A stretch of DNA of 55,681 nt from Acidobacteriota bacterium (GTDB lineage Bacteria > Acidobacteriota > Terriglobia > Terriglobales > Acidobacteriaceae): assembly GCA_021793405.1 (NCBI GenBank), contig JAJYSV010000022.1, positions 1-55,681 on the forward strand, read 5' to 3'. Shown in pieces: positions 50,413 to 55,681 of this stretch. Position numbers and translations under genes: made by a program. Within the stretch, counting starts at the first letter, position 1. Each line of letters opens with the position of its first letter. A model generated the notes under the pieces. It was not told the DNA's origin. It ran no database searches and saw only the letters and a program-made list of their open reading frames with translations.

Positions 50413-51318
50413 TTGCAGTTCGAACAGACCATTGGTGACTCGGTCGAGTTTTCCGGAATCGGTTTGCACAGCGGTGCCCCGGTGCATCTGCGTTTGCTGC
50501 CCGCGCCGGGTGGCGCGGGAATTTTATTTCGCCGCACCGATCTCGACAATTTTGAGATTCCCGCCATCGGACGCAATGTAGCAAAGGTCAGCTATGCCAC
50601 CAGTTTGATGCGGCAAGGCGTGCTGATTTCCACCACGGAGCATCTGCTTTCCGCGCTGGTCGGCTACGGCGTCGACAACGTCATCGTCGAACTGGACAAC
50701 CTCGAACTGCCGATTCTCGATGGCAGCGCGCTTCCTTATATAGAAGCGTTCCAGTCGGTCGGCTTGCGCATGCAGCGCCGCCGTCGAGAATATCTTCGCA
50801 TCCGCAAAACTATCGAGGTGCATGATTCCAGCAAGTTCATCGGCGTGTATCCGGGCGAAGGCTACAGCGTTTCCTATGCGATCGATTTTCCATCGCCCAT
50901 CGGCAAAGAGTCATTTCAACTCGATCTGAATACCGGCGCGTACGCGTCCGAACTTGCTGCGGCCCGGACGTTCGGCTTCCGCGAAGATGAACAGATGTTG
51001 CGGGACATGGGCCTGATTCGCGGCGCATCCGAGGAAAATGCAATTGTCCTGACGCGCCAGGGCGTGCAGAATGGCCCTCTGCGCTTTCCCAATGAGTTTG
51101 TTCGCCATAAAATCCTCGACCTGATTGGAGATTTGGCACTGGCGGGCAAACGTATCCAGGGTCACGTTGTCGCGGAGCGCGCCGGCCACGCCATGCACAC
51201 GGCTTTGGTCGCGCGATTATTGCAAGATCGATCGGCGTGGGAGCTGGTCCATCTGCCGGTCATGGAACAGGAAATGCCGATCCCATCGCTGCTGCGTCCG
51301 GCGAGACTCTCCGCATAA
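50413..51318 (+). CDS. lpxC: UDP-3-O-acyl-N-acetylglucosamine deacetylase
   Basis: A 301-residue zinc amidase that makes the committed step of lipid A synthesis. Zinc ligands are in ISTTEHLLSALVGYGVDN and FVRHKILDLIGDLALAG, and the general acid/base His is in ERAGHAMHTALVARLL. The start region VEFSGIGLHSGAPVHLRLLP is typical. The start is TTG 50413 with no clear Shine-Dalgarno nearby, which could keep translation low for this tightly controlled enzyme. Length is normal for the family. Confidence 0.95.
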   Translation: MQFEQTIGDSVEFSGIGLHSGAPVHLRLLPAPGGAGILFRRTDLDNFEIPAIGRNVAKVSYATSLMRQGVLISTTEHLLSALVGYGVDNVIVELDNLELPILDGSALPYIEAFQSVGLRMQRRRREYLRIRKTIEVHDSSKFIGVYPGEGYSVSYAIDFPSPIGKESFQLDLNTGAYASELAAARTFGFREDEQMLRDMGLIRGASEENAIVLTRQGVQNGPLRFPNEFVRHKILDLIGDLALAGKRIQGHVVAERAGHAMHTALVARLLQDRSAWELVHLPVMEQEMPIPSLLRPARLSA

Positions 51319-51370
51319 TCCAGCTTTGCGCCACCCATCCGGAATATTTTTCCACAGTAAAAATGTCCCT

Positions 51371-51423
51371 TTGAAAATAGTTGCTAAGGCAACTAATATT
51401 GCTCATATGGTTGCTAAGGCAAC
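51371..51423 (+). promoter_or_regulatory. marR promoter with two palindromic operators
   Basis: TTGAAA (51371-51376) and TAATAT (51394-51399) are separated by 17 bases. The perfect palindrome TAGTTGCTAAGGCAACTA (51378-51395) fills the spacer. A second copy with GTTGC-TAAG-GCAAC arms is at 51410-51423, 30 bases downstream centre to centre (about three helical turns). This fits autorepression by the MarR protein encoded just downstream. Confidence 0.75.
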
Positions 51424-51442
51424 TAATTTTCAGGAGGCTCCC

Positions 51443-51910
51443 ATGTCCCGGTCAAAAAGCCAGCGGGTCAGCCGTCTCGAAGATCATGTCGGGTATTGGC
51501 TGCGCTTTGTCTCTAATCACGTGTCGGCGTCGTTTGCCCTGCGCCTGGAAAAGCTCGACATTAGCGTCTCGGAATGGGTGGCGATGCGGAAACTCTACGA
51601 CGAGCCCGCACCCACTTCTTCGTCCGCGCTGGCGGAGGCCATGGGCATGACCAAGGGCCCGGTCTCGCGACTGGTGGAGCGGCTGGTTCAGAAGGACCTG
51701 GTCGAACGCAGAGCCAGTCAAGAGGATGGTCGCGCGCAGGAGATTCGGCTGAGCTCCATCGGGCAGAAACTTGTTCCCAGGCTGGCCGCCATAGCCGATC
51801 AGAATGACGAGGCATTTTTTGGCGACTTGCCAGAGAACACTCGAGCCGCGTTGATTGCCCTGATGCGGCAGATCGCGCAGTCGCAGCTTACGAAAACACC
51901 CATCGACTAA
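51443..51910 (+). CDS. MarR-family transcriptional regulator
   Basis: A 155-residue winged-helix dimer. Helices LEDHVGYWLRFVSNHVSASF and ISVSEWVAMRKLYDEPAPTS precede the recognition region LAEAMGMTKGPVSRLVERLV and the wing VERRASQEDGRAQEIRLSSI. ATG 51443 has CAGGAGG upstream; the ATG at 51407 is in frame but would place the second operator inside the gene. Two palindromes upstream indicate self-regulation. The DUF1398 gene 54 bases downstream is a likely target. Confidence 0.88.
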   Translation: MSRSKSQRVSRLEDHVGYWLRFVSNHVSASFALRLEKLDISVSEWVAMRKLYDEPAPTSSSALAEAMGMTKGPVSRLVERLVQKDLVERRASQEDGRAQEIRLSSIGQKLVPRLAAIADQNDEAFFGDLPENTRAALIALMRQIAQSQLTKTPID

Positions 51911-51964
51911 GCGCGCGAGGATTCGCGATTCGCTACGGGAATACAAAATGAAAGGGATCATCCT

Positions 51965-52387
51965 ATGTTCAACCAAGAAACAAGCCAGGTTCTGCACGAA
52001 TGCAGTGAGCGTTCCGTTGCGGGCAACATCACGTTTCCTGAAGTTGTCGGCAAGCTGATGGCTGTTGGTATCGAGCAATACCATGCCGATCTCTATCGAC
52101 GGGAGAAGACGTACTATGCGGCGAACGGCGACTCCCATGTGGAAAGCGAAAGCGGGCTCGACCCGAAAGTGTTCGGCGCCCACGCCGTCGCTGAGGAATT
52201 GAATCCAGCGGGCGTCGCGGAGGCGCTGCGGCAGATTCAGTGGAAAGAAATCGACTATCAGCAGTTTCTGCGCGGCATCCAATCCGCAGGCGTGGCCAGT
52301 TACTCGGTGTATCTGGCGGGCAAGCGAGCCATCTACACCGGGCGCAAGGGCGACGCCTACGTGGAATGGTTTCCCGGAGCGCGATGA
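51965..52387 (+). CDS. DUF1398-family protein
   Basis: A 140-residue protein with GIEQYHADLYRREKTYYAAN, IDYQQFLRGIQSAGVASYSV and YLAGKRAIYTGRKGDAYVEW. This is the pattern of DUF1398 proteins (E. coli YbcV type), whose biochemical role is unknown. It probably shares the marR transcript, so its expression would respond to the MarR ligand. The stop overlaps the folK start (ATGA). Confidence 0.8.
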   Translation: MFNQETSQVLHECSERSVAGNITFPEVVGKLMAVGIEQYHADLYRREKTYYAANGDSHVESESGLDPKVFGAHAVAEELNPAGVAEALRQIQWKEIDYQQFLRGIQSAGVASYSVYLAGKRAIYTGRKGDAYVEWFPGAR

Positions 52388-52932
52388 CAATGCAAAACCC
52401 GCGGCAGGGTGAGGGCGCGACCGCGTATGTTGCGTTGGGCTCGAACCAGGGCGATCGCGTGGAACATTTGCGTTCCGCCGTGGCCGCGCTGCGGCAAGTT
52501 GGGAGGGTGGAAGCGGTTTCTTCGTTCTACGAAACCGCGCCGGTCGGCGCGGTCGCACAGCCGGATTTTCTGAATGCCGTGGTCGCGCTGCAAACAATAT
52601 TGCCGCCGCTGGAATTGATGGCCGCGCTGCTGCGGATCGAGCAGCAGCATGGGAGGGATCGCAGCGTCTCCGTGCCCAAAGGGCCGCGCACGCTCGATCT
52701 GGATTTGCTGTCGTATGGCGATGTGGTGATGGAAACGCCTTCGCTGACATTGCCGCATCCGGCGCTGGCGGAGCGGCGCTTTGTTCTGGTCCCGTTCGAA
52801 GAGATCGCACCGCATTGGAGGCATCCAGTGAGTGGAAAAACAGCCGCAGAATTGCTCGCCGCGGTATCGCGCGCCGACGAGAAACTCAGCCAAACGGTGC
52901 GCAAAATGCAAACGCCGGAACCTGCCCCTTGA
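52384..52932 (+). CDS. folK: 2-amino-4-hydroxy-6-hydroxymethyldihydropteridine pyrophosphokinase
   Basis: A 182-residue folate enzyme that pyrophosphorylates hydroxymethyl-dihydropterin before dihydropteroate synthase. Motifs are AYVALGSNQGDRVEHLRSAV, SSFYETAPVGAVAQPDFLNA, the Mg/ATP signature VPKGPRTLDLDLLSYGDV and FVLVPFEEIAPHW. ATG 52384 overlaps the DUF1398 stop by four bases. The CADD gene 70 bases downstream also serves folate. Confidence 0.93.
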   Translation: MTMQNPRQGEGATAYVALGSNQGDRVEHLRSAVAALRQVGRVEAVSSFYETAPVGAVAQPDFLNAVVALQTILPPLELMAALLRIEQQHGRDRSVSVPKGPRTLDLDLLSYGDVVMETPSLTLPHPALAERRFVLVPFEEIAPHWRHPVSGKTAAELLAAVSRADEKLSQTVRKMQTPEPAP

Positions 52933-53002
52933 GACTCGCCGCAGAATCGCGTACAGTGCAGGAAACGCGCACAGTTTCCACGCGATCCCAAGGAGGCACA
53001 CC

Positions 53003-53704
53003 ATGCCAGCAAATACGGATTTCTTCCAATCTCTAGAAAGCCGCATCGCACCCTACAATTTGCTGACTCATTCCTTCTATCGCGCCTGGACGGCGGGGGA
53101 GTTGACCTCGGACGATCTGCGCGAGTATGCCGCTGAATACTGGCACCATGTGTCCGCATTTCCTACCTACCTGAGTGCGCTGCACTCGCGTCTGGAAGAT
53201 ACGGAACTGCGCCGCACCGTGCTGCGCAACTTGGTGGATGAAGAAGGGATCGACTCACCCGACCGCAAGCCGCACAGCCAGTTGTGGATGGACTTCGCCA
53301 ACGGCATGGGCGCGAACGATGCCAGCGTGCGCCAGCGCGAACTGCAGCCGGAAACCAAGGCACTGATTGGAACATTCTTTCGGCTGATCCAGCAGGAGAA
53401 TGCCGCGGTCGGGCTGGCGGCGCTCTATGCGTATGAGTCGCGGGTGCCAGAGATTGCGAAACAAAAGGCCGCCGGCCTGTGCGATCACTATAAGGCGGGC
53501 GCGAAAACCTGCCGCTACTTCAACGTGCATGAGACAGCCGATGTGTATCACGCGGAAGTCTGGAAGCAGGCGATCACGAAGGAACTGGAGCGCGATCCCG
53601 CGTCGGCGGACAAGGCTCTGGATGCAGCGGAGACCGCAGCCAAGGCACTGTGGGACGCGCTGGACGGGGTGGAGCGGCTGCGCATGCAGCGCATAGCGAA
53701 CTGA
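53003..53704 (+). CDS. CADD-family protein, putative p-aminobenzoate synthase
   Basis: A 233-residue all-helical protein of the haem-oxygenase-like diiron superfamily (TenA/PqqC fold, CADD group). Candidate metal and cofactor residues match the chlamydial protein by spacing: Tyr26 in HSFYRAW, Glu80/81 in LVDEEG, His91 in KPHSQLW, Glu145 in YAYESRVPE, Lys near 153-155 and the H176/D180/H183 cluster in VHETADVYHAEVW. Chlamydial CADD makes the p-aminobenzoate ring from its own Tyr, bypassing PabABC. AAGGAGG precedes ATG 53003. Location after folK supports a folate role. Confidence 0.87.
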   Translation: MPANTDFFQSLESRIAPYNLLTHSFYRAWTAGELTSDDLREYAAEYWHHVSAFPTYLSALHSRLEDTELRRTVLRNLVDEEGIDSPDRKPHSQLWMDFANGMGANDASVRQRELQPETKALIGTFFRLIQQENAAVGLAALYAYESRVPEIAKQKAAGLCDHYKAGAKTCRYFNVHETADVYHAEVWKQAITKELERDPASADKALDAAETAAKALWDALDGVERLRMQRIAN

Positions 53705-53721
53705 TCTTTTCTCAGAAAAAA

Positions 53722-54129
53722 TTATGAAATAGATGCAGGCTTCCGGAATGTGGAAGCTTCCGCTAACTGCTGCGCAATAGATTTTTGCGCGGCCTTGTCT
53801 GCCGGCCATCCAGAAATAATCGCGTGGTTCGGGTTATCGTGGACTGGATCAGGTGCGATTTCCAACGATTGACATCTTACGGTTGCCGCAGAAACATCTG
53901 CCCTTCCTAGCAATGGCTTTTGACGGCTGATCGCGATATTTCGTCCTATATCCCAAAGTTGTTGTCCGGAAAGGTCGTTATGACGCGTGACTGATAGATC
54001 GTGGTGCGGGTGCGGGATAAAGGCATCGGGCCTAATTGTTGAGTCTGAACTGCGAATCCATCCCTTGTAGAAAACAAATCGAGCTAATTGTTCGTTCGGC
54101 CCAACGGCTAATGCTTCTTCTTCACTCAT
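53722..54129 (-). CDS. Unknown protein, third gene of the TIGR04255 cassette
   Basis: A 135-residue soluble protein. RFVFYKGWIRSSDSTIRPDA and FIPHPHHDLSVTRHNDLSGQ form a conserved-looking core, followed by QLWDIGRNIAISR. No named domain was recognised. The HPHHDLSVTRH segment has several His and an Asp that could bind metal or be catalytic, but this is unproven. Its ATG overlaps the stop of the second gene (ATGA), showing translational coupling. Confidence 0.6.
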   Translation of the reverse strand: MSEEEALAVGPNEQLARFVFYKGWIRSSDSTIRPDAFIPHPHHDLSVTRHNDLSGQQLWDIGRNIAISRQKPLLGRADVSAATVRCQSLEIAPDPVHDNPNHAIISGWPADKAAQKSIAQQLAEASTFRKPASIS

Positions 54130-54617
54130 TCAGCTTCGACTCTGGCAATCGGCTCGATAATTGTGTCCGGAACTGTACCATAAAACGGCTCTGTCCCATA
54201 TTGCCTGCTCGGTCCGATGAGGGCTGCGTAATGAAGTTTTCCATCAGGGCTCACGCTCACGGATAGGGTTCGGCGCGGTGACCTGTACCACTCCAGGGTT
54301 ATGTGTCCGTCTGGTTCAGCCCCAATAGAAGGGGCCGGAGTACCAAGAGGAAGTGCACTTAAAAATCGATATGCAAGCCAGAAAACATCGCTTGATACTG
54401 GTTCAGCCCCGTAACCATCCCAGTCTGTGTGGCTGCACTCCTTATACACATAGTGAAGTGCATCAAACGAGCCCTTCGCAAGCTGGCCAAGTGCAAACGA
54501 CTCTTGGATCTTTTGGCGGCTTTTTTCGTATTCTTCGGCAACAAAGGTAGCAGTTGGACCTGTCCCACCGGACATTGAAATAGCATATTGCGGGGACGAG
54601 ATAGTATGGGTAGCCAT
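54126..54617 (-). CDS. Unknown protein, second gene of the TIGR04255 cassette
   Basis: A 163-residue soluble protein with a helical N-terminal half (ATFVAEEYEKSRQKIQESFA) and the motif TDWDGYGAEPVSSDVFWLAY, followed by a beta-rich end (GHITLEWYRSPRRTLSVSVS). I recall small unknown proteins with the DWDGYGA motif in sporadic loci but know no function. It starts two bases after the TIGR04255 stop and overlaps the next gene, so the three form one operon. Confidence 0.6.
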   Translation of the reverse strand: MATHTISSPQYAISMSGGTGPTATFVAEEYEKSRQKIQESFALGQLAKGSFDALHYVYKECSHTDWDGYGAEPVSSDVFWLAYRFLSALPLGTPAPSIGAEPDGHITLEWYRSPRRTLSVSVSPDGKLHYAALIGPSRQYGTEPFYGTVPDTIIEPIARVEAE

Positions 54618-54619
54618 GA

Positions 54620-55396
54620 TTATCGAAACATCTCCAAGGACCTTCGTTTGATGGAGCCGAAGAAAACCTTATTCTTTAGCCATCGCATTTTGGACAGATG
54701 CACTCCAAGCTTTATATCGTCCATTTCAAGGAATTGAGTAGTACCGACATCAATGTCCAATATAAGGCCTAAACCAGTTCCAGTCGTTAAATTTGGAGGC
54801 TGTATGGTTTTAATTATATTGATCGCATATGGGTTATTGGGTACGACAACGCTGTCCTGATGCATGAACCCGGAAATGGGGAAGTCCAGCTCTGGAGGGG
54901 TAGATGGAGAGACTTGGAGATATTCTTCAAAATTTACTTCGCCGAATGGAAGCTGGATTCGATTGACATAGCGAAGTCCTACCCGGTCAATTTGCAGGGG
55001 TTTTAGAAATTCGATGTAGCTGCTCCATAACCTCTTCGCCTCTCTCGAAAGCTTTTCCCAGGTCTCATATGGTTCCAGTCGACTCAAAACAAATCCGTCT
55101 CGATTGAATTGTGCAATATATTTTCGATCATCGGATTGAAATCGTAAGCCTTTCCACCCGAGATCTTTGGTAACTTGATTAGGTAGAGCATTGCTTGAAA
55201 ATTGGGCTCGGAACTGAAATTCACGCTGCGAATTCAGAAATTTGTAATCGGCGAATTCACTCTCCACGAAGTTCCGCAGAGCCTCTTCCCGTGGTCGATC
55301 CGCAGGCATTGCGCGGATGTCAATGACTGCCTCGACGATTGGCGCTTTTGGAAGGTTCTCAAACTGTTCTTCGAGATCGATGACAAATTCGTTCAT
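54620..55396 (-). CDS. TIGR04255-family protein, first gene of a three-gene cassette
   Basis: A 258-residue protein matching the sporadically distributed TIGR04255 family: ENLPKAPIVEAVIDIRAMPA near the start, SSYIEFLKPLQIDRVGLRYV then NRIQLP in the middle, and GLGLILDIDVGTTQFLEMDD near the end. The family has no assigned function. No membrane span or known catalytic motif is visible. The cassette is AT-richer than folK and CADD, which it follows on the opposite strand. A palindrome at 55439-55460 may control it. Confidence 0.75.
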   Translation of the reverse strand: MNEFVIDLEEQFENLPKAPIVEAVIDIRAMPADRPREEALRNFVESEFADYKFLNSQREFQFRAQFSSNALPNQVTKDLGWKGLRFQSDDRKYIAQFNRDGFVLSRLEPYETWEKLSREAKRLWSSYIEFLKPLQIDRVGLRYVNRIQLPFGEVNFEEYLQVSPSTPPELDFPISGFMHQDSVVVPNNPYAINIIKTIQPPNLTTGTGLGLILDIDVGTTQFLEMDDIKLGVHLSKMRWLKNKVFFGSIKRRSLEMFR

Positions 55397-55438
55397 GATT
55401 AAGAGATCAAATACAGGCGATACATGTCCATTATGCCT

Positions 55439-55460
55439 GATCTCAGTTAATCAAGAGATC
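55439..55460. promoter_or_regulatory. Possible operator upstream of the TIGR04255 cassette
   Basis: GATCTC (55439-55444) and GAGATC (55455-55460) form an inverted repeat with a ten-base spacer. A further GATTAAGAGATC (55397-55408) touches the start codon and repeats the same half-site. This could be the site of a local regulator. Confidence 0.35.
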
Positions 55461-55516
55461 GCGCTGGGTGTAACGTGCTCCATATAGCTGTAAACTGTAT
55501 GTTTTAGCGGGCGAGA

Positions 55517-55562
55517 TGTGGGGCACCCAGGTTTCGAGCTAACGTCAGCTATAAACCCAGGG
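55517..55562 (-). repeat. Dispersed GGGTGCCCC-type element
   Basis: TGTGGGGCACCCAGGTTTCG, then AGC, with AAACCCAGGGC downstream, is the reverse complement of the GGGTGCCCC family seen near 4224 and 41024. It lies between the TIGR04255 cassette and the truncated ORF at the window edge. Confidence 0.45.
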
Positions 55563-55572
55563 CAATCGCATT

Positions 55573-55681
55573 TCAAAATAGCTCCAGTAGGCGGAATAGG
55601 TAGTGATCGTCCCACCCGGCGCGTTTGAACTTGCCGCGCAGGGAGCCTTTCGATCCCTTTTTTTGCATGGCGTTGATGGCC
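55573..55681 (-). CDS. Partial ORF at window edge
   Basis: The minus-strand frame enters from the window edge and ends with TGA at 55573-55575. It gives AINAMQKKGSKGSLRGKFKR then AGWDDHYLFRLLELF, a basic C-terminus. No family was recognised from this short piece, and the start is outside the window. Confidence 0.35.
   Translation of the reverse strand, partial: AINAMQKKGSKGSLRGKFKRAGWDDHYLFRLLELF

Overview
The window is a 55.7 kb piece of a GC-rich Gram-negative chromosome. The mix of genes points to the Acidobacteriota (Terriglobia/Acidobacteriales type). The envelope has lipid A and LPS machinery (lpxC, lptD), TonB/ExbB/ExbD, and many lipoproteins. An acidobacterial-style Ig/LamG secreted protein, a CADD-type folate protein beside folK, and small dispersed palindromes of the GGGTGCCC...TGGGAT type also fit. 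No 16S or marker tree can be run here, so the taxonomy is inference.

Layout. 1-132: tail of an IS110-type transposase. 0.2-4.2 kb: msrA, thiE, then sthA with a degenerate ROK protein. 4.3-8.7 kb: two tandem SGNH/GDSL esterase paralogues and an RDD membrane protein. 8.9-14 kb: an outer-membrane assembly set (lptD, a DsbA-like lipoprotein, a SurA/PpiC-like lipoprotein), then a multiply frameshifted MscS pseudogene. 15.2-19 kb: tonB-exbB-exbD-exbD plus a TPR lipoprotein. 19.1-23.7 kb: the tgt-yajC-secD-secF operon. 23.8-31.5 kb: two secreted unknowns, hsp20-clpB, an alditol-oxidase-like flavoprotein and a membrane-anchored unknown. 32-38.9 kb: a CPA2 antiporter, mltG with an outer-membrane lipoprotein, divergent ruvX, a LamG/Ig secreted protein, greA and a CDP-alcohol phosphatidyltransferase. 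39-43.6 kb: repeats, an isoaspartyl peptidase, maf, and an alpha-L-rhamnosidase whose signal peptide lies in another frame. 43.7-47.2 kb: an arsenic island (arsR-acr3 divergent from arsM-arsC). 47.3-49.1 kb: an AT-richer insert with an AvcD/dCTP-deaminase-type anti-phage protein and a small partner ORF. 49.1-53.7 kb: an M20 peptidase, lpxC, marR with DUF1398, folK and CADD. 53.7-55.4 kb: an AT-richer three-gene cassette led by a TIGR04255 protein. The window ends in an unidentified partial ORF.

The most notable points are two accessory, defence-like modules set among housekeeping genes: the deaminase plus small ORF, and the TIGR04255 cassette. Others are a pair of opposed, overlapping sigma70-like promoters that share one operator in the ars locus, a palindromic MarR operator placed between -35 and -10, the CADD-folK pairing (non-canonical PABA supply), and several cases of decay or divergence (MscS pseudogene, rhamnosidase frameshift, esterase paralogues each missing a different catalytic-block residue).
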